A stretch of 64,000 nt of DNA, taken from Zygaena filipendulae. Lineage: Eukaryota; Arthropoda; Insecta; Lepidoptera; Zygaenidae. Shown here piece after piece: positions 23,291-34,398 of this stretch. Below the pieces are notes generated by a model. It was given only the letters and a program-made list of their open reading frames with translations, was not told the DNA's origin and ran no database searches. The stretch lies in the NCBI GenBank assembly GCA_907165275.2, contig OU015666.1, forward strand, positions 9,020,001 through 9,084,000, read 5' to 3'. How positions within the stretch are numbered: the first letter of the stretch is position 1; each line of letters starts with the position of its first letter. Made by a program: the position numbers and the translations under genes.

Positions 23291-24157
23291 TTGTAATTAC
23301 CTACTTTCATATGCATTTAGTGAAAAGCTGTTAATTAGAAATTATAAGCAGACACTTCAATTTTATTTATCTGTATAGTAGTACAGATTTCGTGGGTAGT
23401 AAAGATAGATAGAGTAGACGTAAATTTTTTTTTATGATCACCATGATTCTTATCCAGTCATAAGGAAAGGATGATGTCAATATTTGTATATGTCTATGTT
23501 TAGAACGAGAAGTACCAAATGTCTATTGGTATTTGGTTAATTCAAAAGGGCGCAGTATCTTTAATTATACAACCGACAGCACTTATTAGCTGCTGTGGGC
23601 AATAATTAAGTCAGCTGTAGATTCAAAGTCAAACTATCGCTTCTTTAAATAGTTATACCAAAAAAGTCATTTTTTATTATCAAATAGCACAAATGAAAAA
23701 TAAAAAGAAGAGACGGTACTTTTTATTCAAGAATTACCGCGGGAACTCTGAAATTAACGCGGGTGAAACTGCTGGGAACCACTAGTTATGATTTGTGCCA
23801 ATTATAAGTCGAAGGGAAAGGATCGAAAACGACTAGAAAATCAATAACTTTTTTTAAAAGGTCGGAATTAAAAAAAAATCCTGCTTCGTTTTGATTTACT
23901 ACTGAATTATTTTGAGATATCTATAGATTGTTGACCAATCAAGATATCAACTGACTGGATGATTTCTAAGGCCGTGTCAATATTTGGAGACATAAAGAGA
24001 CCATCCCTAAATGGGGTTGCGGTAGTCTCAGTCAGCTTGGCAAAGGTATACCCGAATTATTTCAAAAACAGTGTTTTTGTTGTTACAAAGTGAGTATAAG
24101 CAAAAATTGCCAACAAATGCCATTTTTGGCGGTTTTCAATTATTTTTTTTATATTAT
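23291..24157. other. Non-coding stretch with one short SINE-like scrap
   Basis: A head fragment in reverse orientation lies at about 23715-23790 (ACCGCGGGAACTCTGAAATT to CACTAGTTA). No gene seen. Confidence 0.4.
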
Positions 24158-24330
24158 ACCAGCTGTGCCCCGCGGTTTCACCCGCATGAGTTCAGGAATT
24201 CCCGCAGGAATTCTTTATATCAGGAACCTTTGCGGATGCAGACAGAACATCCTGCCAAAGTTTTATCACAATCGGATCAATGGTTTATAGAGGACAAACA
24301 CACAAACATTCATTTTTATTTATAAAAAAG
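24158..24330 (+). repeat. SINE-like repeat copy, GGAACCTTTG subfamily
   Basis: Head CAGCTGTGCCCCGCGG, then GAATTCCCGCAGGAATTC, GGAACCTTTGCGGATGCAG and ACAAACATTCATTTTTATTT. The same subfamily is at 7330-7480. Confidence 0.6.
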
Positions 24331-24379
24331 ATTGCAATACTGAAAGAAAATTTATGATCGCAAATTAGTATTACTCTAT

Positions 24380-24891
24380 TACAGTGAAACCTGGTTAAGG
24401 GAGACATCAAGGGACCTGCAATGTCGTTTCACTTATAGAGGTATTCCACTTACCCAGTGTCTCAGATATACAGGTATAAATAAATATCTGTCTCATTTAC
24501 AGAGGGTTCTTCATAAACGGATCGGTTTACTTTCATAAACGGATATTAACTTCAGTTTTTCACGTAATGATAACGATTGTAGCTTTCGTTTTGACATTTT
24601 TCAAATAAACATCTGTATGATAGTAAAGCGAAACTAAAACTGAAGGTAATTGAAGCTCAAAATTTACTTACGTACTTGGAATTACGTGTGGAATTTGTGG
24701 GTAGAATAAGAATGAGTAAACAAACAATGTTATCTATGATGATAAATCGAAAGAACAAATCCCAGATATAGAGGTTTACCTCGTCCCACTAACAGAGGTA
24801 ATTCAGTGCCAAAGTGTTGGGACCTCAGCATGAGTTCCAGTTATGGAGGTTTCTCACTTATCCAGGTCCCACTTAACCAAGTTTCACTGTA
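24380..24891. mobile_element. Non-autonomous Tigger/pogo-like element (about 510 bp)
   Basis: The termini CAGTGAAACCTGGTTAAG and CTTAACCAAGTTTCACTG are near-perfect inverted repeats bounded by TA on both sides, the Tc1/mariner target. The end sequence is typical of Tigger/pogo elements. Sub-terminal motifs recur (ATAGAGGTATTCCACTTACC, ATATAGAGGTTTACC). The interior has no transposase. Confidence 0.75.
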
Positions 24892-25892
24892 TTAATTTAA
24901 TAATATACCTATTTTAATATCGATATTTTTAAATTTTATCTTAGAACATATCAGTTTATAAGTTGTGGGGTGGCTAGTAGCCAGTTTCACTTACGTATGC
25001 CTTTTTAGTTACGTATAGGTACATACATAAATTATAGTATTTGCCGAAGTATAGAAATGCCAATTACGCGTAGGTACATAAGCCATTTCACCGTAGGCGC
25101 GGCGTTTGGCAGCTTTGTTGTTAATAATTTAATTACTCAACGACTTGAACCTATTTACCTAATGCCACACATGTGATGATTAAATACTACTATTACGAAG
25201 ATATTTCTCTCCGTAAACACATTTCGCGACATCTTGAGTATGTGTACGAGTCACATAACTGTCTCAACTAATGATAACGAGTGCACAAGATAACTTGTTA
25301 TTGAAATAGAAATAAATATCAGATAAGGCCTTTGATTCGTAAAGACCAATAGAATTCCTCGCCTTCGGTATAAGAGTGCGTACTGTGGAGCTAGGATGCG
25401 CAACATGATAAAATTTTATTATCTAGTCTTAACTCAATACCCCACTACTGCACTTTTTTGCTTGGACGCCCACAAATATTTGTCGTGTCGACAATTTTAT
25501 CTTTCGTTCGATAAACATATCATGTTGCGCATCCTAGCTCCGCTGGACGTGACACGATAAACCGTGTGGTTATCCTTTCGTAGGGTCGCGTAGGATCTTC
25601 ACTTACCTCAGTTTCCGGACATGCTAAAAAGCTTTACTAAGAGCTACACAATAGGCACAATAAAATAAATAACGCTTCACCTACCAGTTATTTTTTGTAG
25701 AGATGATTTATGAGAAAGTATTGTGTACAATTCTTTCTTTTTTTAGCCAAAAAAAGTATTATATTTTCTATATAGTTAAGGGTGACTGGACGCGACACGA
25801 TAAACCGTGTGACGTGCGCTTTCCGTGTGGCGCTCGCCTTATCCGCTGTGACAGACGTCAAGAGCGGTGACACTACGGGCGGTTGAATTATC
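24892..25892. other. Non-coding stretch, right part possibly BEL/Pao leader
   Basis: No ORF of interest. Two copies of ACACGATAAACCGTGTG, itself palindromic, lie about 240 bp apart (near 25552 and 25795). Another repeat pair, CATGTTGCGCATCCTAGCTC at about 25520, has an inverted partner at about 25386. The right part may be the leader of the retrotransposon whose primer site follows. Confidence 0.4.
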
Positions 25893-26230
25893 ATCCGGCT
25901 CGAAGGACCAAATGTTGGCAGCGTTAGTCCTCAACTAAGATGTTGAAGGATCCTAACGCTTGAAATAAGATGCTGTGTAGTGGACTGTATCTAGAGATTT
26001 TAATGTAGAATTATTACAAGAATTAAGCAAACGAATGGCACCAGATTTTGACTTTTTGACTTTTGATGGTCATCGGAACTACTCAATAATAGGTATTTCA
26101 CGGGTTCCGATTCATTAACTTTTTATGGTTTCTAAACAATTTATGCGCGTCACAATGTATATCAATTTGTGAATAATTTATCCTGTGTTTATAAATAAAT
26201 GAGTTGATCAGACAGAAGTGAGTTCTTTAT
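25893..26230 (-). mobile_element. BEL/Pao-type LTR end with tRNA-Tyr primer site (relic)
   Basis: 25893-25910 is the same 18-nt tRNA-Tyr-complementary primer site as in the element at 56467-60202, followed after 2 nt by TGTTGG, an LTR boundary, at 25913. By analogy the LTR extends rightwards on the plus strand (read on the minus strand it precedes the primer site). Its outer end is uncertain and no partner LTR is visible, so the right limit given is a guess. Confidence 0.5.
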
Positions 26231-27057
26231 TTCACGTTAGCATATTTTGATTTATTGCCAGATATTTATTCCTATTTCTTTGTCCAATATTTAAGGCGTT
26301 ACGTGCAGCTAAATAGCGCGCCATCTTTGAAAACATAATTTCTCATAAAGCAATTTATCAAAAATATGCTTACATACGATTGAAGAAATATGCTTACATA
26401 TGATGAAGATTTTCCCCCCTAATGAACTGATACCATATAAAGTATAAACTAAGAAGTCGATATCGGTATTTATTTTATGCATAGTCACATCACTAGCTTT
26501 ACGCTCTTTAGTCTATGATAGGCTTCACTTCAAATGTCGTAAGGCTCCTTCTATGCTACTGTTATTGTTCTGAGGTACAACGTAACCGACGTAATTTTAA
26601 CAAAATGAAGTTTGTCACGAAACAACGTTGCTATGTCAGCTTTTAATTATATTGAAGGATAGCCTGTCAGTGACGAAATCAGAATTGGAAATTTCCTGGA
26701 ACTCCTGATTTCCGCTTTGCATTAAAAATATTTCAGATGCAGAGAGATGAAAAAAAAAACAATTTGGTATCATCCGCTTAATGCTTTCAAAAATCTATTG
26801 GACTACTTTTATTATTCAAATCAAATATACTTTATTGCACACACAGTAGAAGACACCATATTTACAAAACACAGAAACATTGTTCATTGAAGTTGAAACG
26901 CCTATTCTTATCATTTACATCCATAATAATTATTTATACCTACCTACTAATATCTATGATACATAATTAGCGACATAAAATTGTTCTGAAGAAAAACAAT
27001 TTACCACAAAATTGAAATCTGTGAATAATCCGGAGTTATTTCGATTACTAAATCACT
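26231..27057. other. Non-coding stretch
   Basis: No gene. CAAATATACTTTATTGCACA near 26822 looks like the inverted 3' end of a LINE. Confidence 0.35.
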
Positions 27058-27297
27058 ATCTATAATCTATATAGATAAAATGCTTTGTCCTGAATGACTG
27101 ACGGATCAATGCACAGCCTAAACCGCTGATCGTAGAGACCTGAAACTTGGAGGGTGTGTTCTTTGTATGACGTAGGCATCCGATAAGAAAGGATTTTTGA
27201 AAATTCAACCCTTAAGGGGATGAAAAGTTTGTATGGAACGATTCCGCGGGAACTTCGAAATTATCGCGGGTGAAATCGCGCGGGACAGCTAGTATAG
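27058..27297 (-). repeat. SINE-like repeat copy
   Basis: On the minus strand it begins TAGCTGTCCCGCGC and contains AATTTCGAAGTTCCCGCGG, with a 3' half (CCCTTAAGGGTTGAATTTTC) of a separate subfamily. Confidence 0.65.
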
Positions 27298-27494
27298 TAT
27301 AAAACAAAGTCGCTTCCCGCTGTCTGTCTGTCCCTATGTATGCTTATATCTTTAAAACTACGCAACGGATTTCAACGCGGTTTTTTTCAATAGATATAGA
27401 GTGATTCAAGAGGTAGGTTTATACGTGTAGTTTATCCTGGAATTCCCGCGGGAACTCCAAAATTACCGTGGGTGAAACCACGGGGGACAGCTAG
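27298..27494 (-). repeat. SINE-like repeat copy, adjacent to the previous one
   Basis: On the minus strand it begins AACTAGCTGTCCCCCGTGG, contains GAGTTCCCGCGGGAATTCCA and ends GACTTTGTTTTATACTA. It lies head-to-tail with the 27058 copy. Confidence 0.7.
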
Positions 27495-28088
27495 TTTTGT
27501 TATAAAACAGATTTTGAAACGAATTGTGTTTGTTTTCTCATTCCTGTGTTTTTATTTGGTTTCGATGCCATTCTTTGAACTGAGAAACAAAATCAGAATT
27601 TTCTACATTACCTACCTATCTTCATAATTTTACTAGGGTAGTTTATTTTAAACCTTCCGGTTCCTTCATACAAATATTTTTAATCAAACAAATTTGTATG
27701 AATGAAAATTTCTAATCGGTTTTCACTTTTAATTGAAAAGTGATTACATTCGGTAGGTATCTTTAGAACTCAATAATTATGTACAAAATCACGTATTTTA
27801 CTTATTTTATTAAGGAACGGGTCGTTAGTTATAACACGGTTTTTTCTTACTTAAAAATATATTAGAAATACTAAATAGGTATATGAGGTGTGGCCAAATA
27901 ACAAAGACTATAAAACCACTTGACTGCGCATACAGTGCCCCGACGCTCGAAAACTATTAGTATTTTGTCGCCTATGTATAGACTACGGTACTAGTAACCA
28001 TTTTAGTTGTGACCAAGTTCCAGACCTGTGTGCACGCTAAATTATTTAAAAAATTTTTGGTTTTGTTTACAATTTATAACGCATAAAA
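27495..28088 (+). promoter_or_regulatory. Region upstream of THAP exon (5' UTR and possible promoter)
   Basis: AT-rich with no clear TATA or initiator. CTATAAAACCACTTGACTGC near 27910 is the best TATA candidate, about 180 bp before the ATG at 28089. Transcript start not assignable. Confidence 0.3.
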
Positions 28089-28169
28089 ATGCCTTCATGC
28101 GCAGTAAAGTGGTGCGGGAAACATTCCAAGACATCTAGTTACAAAAAGGATGGCATAACTTTTCATCGG
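28089..28169 (+). CDS. First coding exon of a THAP-domain protein
   Basis: The exon reads MPSCAVKWCGKHSKTSSYKK then DGITFHR, where the last codon is split by a consensus donor (CATCG followed by GTAAGT). The N-terminal C-x4-C pair directly after the initiator Met and the GITFHR segment are the signature of the start of a THAP C2CH zinc finger, a DNA-binding domain of transcription regulators and P-type transposases. The remaining zinc ligands (C-x2-H) and the usual FP and W must lie in later exons, which I cannot find before 36 kb on this strand. Phase is 2. A 1.6-kb transposable element sits in what would be intron 1, from 28474. It could be a live gene with a long intron or an orphan exon. 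The THAP identity is fairly sure; function beyond DNA binding is unknown. Confidence 0.65.
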
Positions 28170-28464
28170 TAAGTTAATACTACGAAAATTATGTTTGATT
28201 TAATCAGATTACGAGCCACGGCAGGGGTCTTCTTAAAATGGTGGTTTGGTGACAGCAAAAGGATAAGTACAGCGCGTTTATGTCTTTTGGAAAAGTCCCT
28301 TTCTTTCATTAGGAAATTCTAATCCTTCTATCTCTTTCTTTCGCAACTTGACCTTGAACTGACCAATTACAGCCGGGCATTCTCCTTCGTCCCCCGGCCC
28401 GCGGCAGTGAGTCGTGTACTTAGAAGAAATCGGCGTATACGCTCTCTAGTGGTTATATGCTCAG
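28170..28464 (+). other. Probable THAP intron 1, 5' part
   Basis: No second THAP exon seen. A GC-rich island (CCCCCGGCCCGCGGCAGTG) lies near 28393. Confidence 0.35.
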
Positions 28465-28473
28465 TGCCAAATA

Positions 28474-30082
28474 GCGATGGGCGATTGTTGAAAAAAAAAC
28501 AATCGACTGAATCGATGATTCAGCTACTGAGCATTCGATTGTCGATTTAGTAATTCCCCACAATTATTATTCGAATAACAATCGACGAACTACTAACTAC
28601 TGACTACTAATTTGTAAGTACTAACTGCGATGCGTGCGTGTCGTGTTGCGTCGATTTTTTGAACTACTTATTTAGTTGTATAGTAATAACAATCGACGAA
28701 CTACTAACTACTGAAGTACTGACTAGTGATTACTAAGTTGTAAGTACTAACTGCGGAGCGGTGTGGGCGGTATTGCGTCGATTGTGCCACTGCGCCATCT
28801 TTTGTAACTAAATATTAGTATTTAGTAGTTTCTACTTTGTATTTAGTAGTATAGGTGCGCGCCAATTAGTAGATACCTAGTTAAAAGTTTATTGACTAAC
28901 ATCAATAATTGCTATCTACTTTTAAGTTTTAATTAGATAACAATTTTGGTTTATTTATAAGAATATTAGTTAAAATTTTAAAATAATTATTTCACAGAAT
29001 CACAAAGCATCAAATATAGATCTAACGCCCTCTTGTGGTGCTGATGTGAGTTTATATCTAAATGCACGAAGCTAGCTAGATAGGCACCTACTTGAATAGT
29101 TTAGACTTCAGAGTACTATTTAGATACTATATTAGGTGGAGTTAGAGTTGTACTGGCAGCATTATGCTGCCATAAAAGACTCTTACCTAAAAAGTAATGT
29201 TGAATACTAACTACTATTTATGTATTGCATAATGAGCCCTATACTTAACTAGAGTTGGAGATTCATAGTTAAAACAATTTAACTTTTTTTTTCTTATAAT
29301 AATGTTATTTGAAACGAGGTTTATCGTTAAAAGTTACAAAAGAAATCGTATAAAAATTCTAGACATGAAAAGCATAATAATAATGGTCGGACCTCAACCT
29401 TACGACTTTTTAACACAAACACTGAAATATTTTGTGTTTTAATGTTAAAACGTAGTTTTTAAAAAGTAATTAAAAAGTGCTTTTAAACAAACTACTTTTT
29501 AACACAAATACAAAATATTTTCGTATATACTTTGAATAATTACAACTTTTTTACTTATTTTATATTTTACTCTCAAAGAAACTTCTACCGTCGACGAACC
29601 AATAAACGAATAGTCATTAGATTTATACAACTTAATTTAGACCACTGAATAATCAGTGCCAACTACCAATCGATAAAGAAGTAATAACTGCAGTCGCAAG
29701 TAGTGGCGCACGAATTTATAAACTGTAGTAACTATTGACAGTAACTATATCAGCGCACGCCAACTACATTTATGTAACTACTTATTTTAGTAGTCCGTAG
29801 ACGTACGACTACGAATCGATACTCTTACGAACTACTTAACTACTAAATACTATTTTTTTTACTGACTACTTTTTTTTTACTAACTAGTAGTTAGTAACTA
29901 CTGAATTAGTAGTTAGTAACTACTGAATTAGTAGTTACTATCTAGTAGTTAGTAACTACTGAATTAGTAGTTGAAGTAGATACTGAACAATCGACTAATA
30001 TAGATTATTATCGACTTTTATCGACTAAACCGAACAATCGACTAATTCGATAAATTTTAGTAATAATCGCGCATCGCTAGAC
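28474..30082. mobile_element. 1.6-kb TIR element packed with ACTAACTACT repeats
   Basis: A 9-bp direct repeat, TGCCAAATA, flanks the unit at 28465-28473 and 30083-30091. The ends show an inverted repeat (GCGATGGGCGATTGTT versus, in reverse complement, GCGATGCGCGATTATT). Sub-terminal sequence is rich in ATCGACT/AGTCGAT. The interior carries many ACTAACTACTG-type repeats: a roughly 120-bp unit is duplicated at about 28576-28790, and GTAGTTAGTAACTACTGAAT is repeated at about 29885-29970. No transposase. An 8-9-bp duplication fits hAT. Confidence 0.7.
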
Positions 30083-30091
30083 TGCCAAATA

Positions 30092-30574
30092 ACCTACAAA
30101 ATGCAAATATTTACAGGGTTGAAAGTAAAGGTACACCGCACCGTTATAAACATGTTCATAAAATAAAAAAGATAAAAAAAATCAAACAAAATAAATCAAT
30201 TAAAAAGAAAAATACCTGTGAAGGCGTTCGCCACTCAATCGCTTTACACACACATCGCCAGGCGCCTGTATCTTAATATCAGAAATGACCTCGATCTCCG
30301 TTTGATTGAGCTGACCAGCTGAGGTATGCTATGTTGCTGTGTGCGTGGCGCGTGCCTTGTCTACGTATTAGTGAGCTACGTTTTTTGTGTAGGTACCTTA
30401 TGAACGTAGTTGTAATGTTTTTTCAATAAATTTATTTTCTTTATATTCTGAAAAACTACCGAACTTATAATTTTATTTTTTCCCTTATACTGTTTGTTAT
30501 AACATATACTTTCAGCCCTGTAAATATTTGCAGCTAATTTAGCCACATCTTCTATATACTATATAATATTAATA
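30092..30574. other. Non-coding stretch
   Basis: AAATGCAAATATTTACAGGG (about 30099) and its inverted partner near 30520 (CCCTGTAAATATTTGCAG) bound about 430 bp, which may be another foldback element. No gene. Confidence 0.45.
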
Positions 30575-30748
30575 TTATAAAGCTGAAAAGTTTGTTTGTT
30601 TATTGAACGCGCTCATCTTAGGAAATACCGGTTCGAATTGAAAAAAATATTTTTGTGTTAGATCGAGGAAGGCTATATAACATCAGGCTACGACTAATAG
30701 TAGCGGAGCATCAAATTAACGCGGGTGAAATCGCGGAGCACAGCTAGT
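30575..30748 (-). repeat. SINE-like repeat copy
   Basis: On the minus strand it begins ACTAGCTGTGCTCCGCG and TTTCACCCGCGTTAATTTGA. The core is diverged and the tail CTTTATAATATTAATATT is intact. Confidence 0.6.
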
Positions 30749-32084
30749 AAATAATAATATTTATTTCTTTTGTAACCAATTTTATTTTTTTTATCTATGT
30801 TTGTTTGATTATTTATCCACTTGATGCGTATTTGCGTCAGAAAAAATACATTATATTCGTTAAAAAGATCACATCGGTTATTCGCAAATCGCACCTACAG
30901 AAGTTTCAAATGCTATCATGTGCTACTTGATATCATGTTCAGTTAATTGAATCTTTGGTCATGTGCATGCAACTTACCTCCATATGTATTATGTGTGTAG
31001 CAGGTACATTATGTACTTAGTGTAGGGTATCATCGGGTGGCTTTGGGATCCTGTAAGCACCTTTAGTTTAGGGTCAGGTAGTCAATGAGTATCACAATCT
31101 TAGTGATACTGTTGTTTACCTACTTTCCTATTTATATATGTTATATTAAGGTGACTCTACCCATTATGTTTTAGGTAGGTATAGGTAGGTATAATATAAT
31201 TTTTTTTAATAATAGAAATTCAATTCCATTATAATTATAACGATGTATCACAAAAATTACATAAACCTTATCTTCTTTAAATATAAAATTGACAATAAAA
31301 TTGGCTTTACTGATACGTAAATTAATTAAAGTCGAGACCAAACCATCTAAAATTCAATCGTCAAGAAAAAGTTTTGGCAATTCAATATACCAATTCCAAT
31401 TGGTATTTCGATTCTACATTTTAAATGGAGAAAGCGTGTTTTAGGATTTTCCATAATTCAACGGTAATGTGGAAAAAAAAATGTGGATTAAACCGCGGGA
31501 AGAACAGTTAGTTAGTCACAAAATATATTGGTTACCTATGGCTTTCGGTGACTATCTACAGAGGCTTCTAGAAATGATATTATTAAATAATAATGATAAT
31601 ATTAATTAACCTCTCGGAATGTCTCTCGATAAAGTAGATAATGATGAAGAGAGTACGAATATATTTATACTTATACCTAATTAGTCCAGCGCGGGTCACC
31701 TTACCGGATGCAATCATGATTTTTAACCGACTTCCAAAAAAGAGGAGGTTCTGCATTCGGCTGTATGTATGTTTTTTTCTTGGACATTGGTGTAGTTATA
31801 TCAATATGTAGGTATAACTATTACCTGTTCCTGTAGTTTCACCCGTGTTAATTTGTGTACCCACTCCGTAGAATCCGTTTTAGGCTAACGTACACGTCTC
31901 CTACCTATAAAGTATAAACTATAAGTACCTACTTGCCAAAGTACAGCTTCATACTAGGTCATGTAGCTAGTTTTCGAGATTATACCTATGAGTCAGTGAG
32001 TCGCTTTTACGTATATTTAATGTGAATGTGAGTTTATTTGTTTGTTACGCTTTTACGTCTTAACTACTCCACCGATGATTATGA
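30749..32084. other. AT-rich non-coding stretch
   Basis: No gene. Contains the lepidopteran terminus AACCGACTTCCAAAAAAGAG at about 31726 and SINE-like scraps near 31818-31860 and 32020-32084. Confidence 0.4.
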
Positions 32085-32268
32085 AATTTTGCTCCTAAAA
32101 TTCCCACGGGAATTTTGGGATAAAAAGTACCCTATGTCTTCTCTGTACCCCTAACAACGTGCATGCCAAATTTCATCCAAATCCGTTCAGCCGTGTTTGC
32201 GTGATTGAGTAATAAACATCCAAACATGCAAACATCCACACTTTCACATTTATAATATTAGTAGGATA
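32085..32268 (+). repeat. SINE-like repeat copy, head lost
   Basis: Starts within the core (ATTCCCACGGGAATTTTGGG), continues through GTACCCCTAACAACGTGCAT, and ends TTTATAATATTAGTAGGAT. Confidence 0.65.
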
Positions 32269-32400
32269 AGTAAATTTGAAATTAGGCGCCGACTACGAGA
32301 CAATTTTCATGAATTTTTTACCTACCCTTTTCTGTGCGATCGATTTTTTTATAGAGGTAAGGAAGTCGTAATGAAATTGATTGAAGGGTAAGTTTATTAA

Positions 32401-32778
32401 GTGGAAGAAAAAAATATATTATATTTACAATTCGGTACAATAAATTGTATTGAAAAACCGAAAAAATTGTTTCGGTATCGCTTGCAGGTTTGTGGCAATA
32501 TATTAAAGGAATATCTATTGAAAGGACCTTCGTCACACTCGAAGCGCGGATGCCGGATACTCATTAAACTTTATATAGCTCTACATTTGTTGGATTGTGT
32601 GGAATCAAGCGAATTAGACGTACATAATAGGGACACCATTCGATATAAAAGACAGATACTTAAGCGAGTGAAGGATTTGAGGGAGGATGTCGTGAAAGCC
32701 TATTTAATAACTCTTTCTGCACCTTTCTGTCGCTATACGTACGGAAATAGACTGAAAATCGAGTTATTAGATTCATAA
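32401..32778 (+). CDS. Unidentified 125-codon ORF
   Basis: No ATG opens the frame at its first codon (GTG at 32401); the open frame runs to a stop at 32776-32778. The predicted product is basic, with a Lys/Arg-rich middle (GPSSHSKRGCRILIK) and helical-looking ILKRVKDLREDVVKAY. I recognise no family. A long open frame is mildly unusual at this AT content, which is the only argument for coding. A possible acceptor-like CTTGCAG lies inside at about 32481. It lies just left of a lepidopteran LINE-related scrap. It could be a decayed exon, part of an unknown transposon, or chance. Confidence 0.25.
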   Translation: MEEKNILYLQFGTINCIEKPKKLFRYRLQVCGNILKEYLLKGPSSHSKRGCRILIKLYIALHLLDCVESSELDVHNRDTIRYKRQILKRVKDLREDVVKAYLITLSAPFCRYTYGNRLKIELLDS

Positions 32779-32837
32779 TAATTATATTGTCACTGAGAAA
32801 AAATATAACTACCAATTGTTGATACCTAATTTTCATT

Positions 32838-32910
32838 TTATCAGCTGGAAGACGTCCACTGTTGGACATAGGCCTCCCCAAAGATCGCCACAACGACCGC
32901 TCCTGCATTT
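32838..32910 (+). repeat. Common lepidopteran dispersed repeat scrap
   Basis: Contains TGGAAGACGTCCACTG, TTGGACATAGGCCTCCCC and AAAGATCGCCACAACGACCG, a sequence family that recurs throughout lepidopteran genomes. Too short to classify. Confidence 0.6.
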
Positions 32911-33359
32911 TCATCTACTTTGCTACTTCGCTTTAATATCTATGCCTACATATAAATAATTATACCATAAGTATATGTATAAACCAAATGTAATAGGGTA
33001 GTTTCCGGGGTATGAAAATTAAAATTCTATTTAGTCGGTCAGATCGTCGGTCTTTATTTATTATTTTATTATAATAATAGACACGTATAAAACGCAGTGT
33101 AAGCCCCACTCTTTTTTAATTTGATAAAAATATATTCGTTATATTATAAAATGCGTTTTAATTGCTATCACTGGTAAAAAAGTCTAGTTTTGAATGTAAG
33201 TTTAAACAACAGCATGGACTAATATAGCAAATTATAACTAAATTATATAAGAAATTTTTTTTTTTTTAAAGTTTTAGGAGTGTATAAAAAATTGGGGGCG
33301 CTGAGAAATAATAAATTTTCAAAGGGGGCGGTAAAAGAAATATGTTTGAGAATCTCTGA
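32911..33359. other. Non-coding stretch, possible hAT 3' end
   Basis: GGGGGCGGTAAAAGAAATAT followed by TTTGAGAATCTCTG at about 33323-33358 resembles a decayed hAT terminus. No matching left end found. Confidence 0.35.
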
Positions 33360-33830
33360 TCTAGAGGGATCTGGGTGTCGAGCCTCTGGATATTTTTGTC
33401 TAGCACCTAGCCACTCGGATGTTCGAACGTGCCGATGCGTCGGACCTCGAGCATAACCGGGATCCCCGTTTCTCCTTCACGCTTGCGTGAGCTCGTCGCT
33501 CGCGAATCTTAATTCCCCTCTCAGAGCAACAGGGCGAAGCCTAGATACCACTGCTTAGTGGCGTCGGTTTTCGCCCAGGTGATCCAGTGAGTCCGTAGGA
33601 CTCCCACCAATCCCCTGTCCGTTTTTCAGCGGAGAGCGTAGGATTCCATTGTAGGGGGCTCAGCCACGGTACAATTTCCTCTACTGTACCCCCCGGGGGC
33701 CCCAGTAGTACAGTCAGAGCCGCGGTTCTCCGGGCATAATACCTCGCCCGGTCGAGCTATATCACTATTCCGCTCCCGCTACAAACCCTTATATGTACCA
33801 TCATATCACTTCGTTGTCCTTCTGTCTGCA
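33360..33830. repeat. GC-rich unidentified repeat block
   Basis: About 470 bp that stands out by GC content. Recognisable pieces are GCCGATGCGTCGGACCTCGA, CGCTTGCGTGAGCTCGTCGC, ACCACTGCTTAGTGGCGTCG and TGTACCCCCCGGGGGCCCCA, several of them short palindromes. No long ORF on either strand. It resembles the untranslated end of a non-LTR retrotransposon, but I cannot assign it. Confidence 0.4.
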
Positions 33831-34281
33831 AGACCTTTTTTTTCAGATTTCGACAGACTCCATCGAGAATAAAATGGATACAAAGTATGAATAGCTAGAC
33901 AACGTTTGAATGCAGACAAGAGCAGCCTCGAGCAAATATCACAGAAGCAGAGAAAGAGCAACACTTAACTTTGTTTGATTTTATGGCAGGAGGTAAAGAT
34001 TTACATGAATTCCTTACTTTCATCTCAAAATACATTCCTAAAGTATTACAAAAACAAATTAGGTTACCTACTAAATCCGGCCCGTTTGTCAACTCAGTTA
34101 AAGAAACTTGTGTTTTATTTATTTAATAATGAAAGGTCGAGAATGTTGAATGTTGAAAGTCGAGATTAGTTCTCGGGATTATAGTTCTGACTTGCAGTCC
34201 TACGACTGACTGTTCATTATTTAAGTTGACGAGATGCGCGTTTCTAAGGTCGTAAAAAGCCTTCATTCAGGTTGAAAATGA
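33831..34281. other. Non-coding stretch
   Basis: Two overlapping 64-65-codon ORFs in opposite directions have no recognisable motif. Nothing else seen. Confidence 0.3.
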
Positions 34282-34398
34282 CCACTTTCCTAAAATGTCT
34301 ACTTTCTTAAAACGTCCACTTTCCTAAAATGTCCACTTTCCTAAAATGTCCACTTTCCTAAAAGGTCCACTTTCCTACAACTTCCACTTTCCTTTACA
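34282..34398 (+). repeat. 17-bp minisatellite, about 7 units
   Basis: The unit CCACTTTCCTAAAATGT is repeated head-to-tail with small changes (for example CTACTTTCTTAAAACGT, CCACTTTCCTAAAAGGT, CCACTTTCCTACAACTT). Confidence 0.85.
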
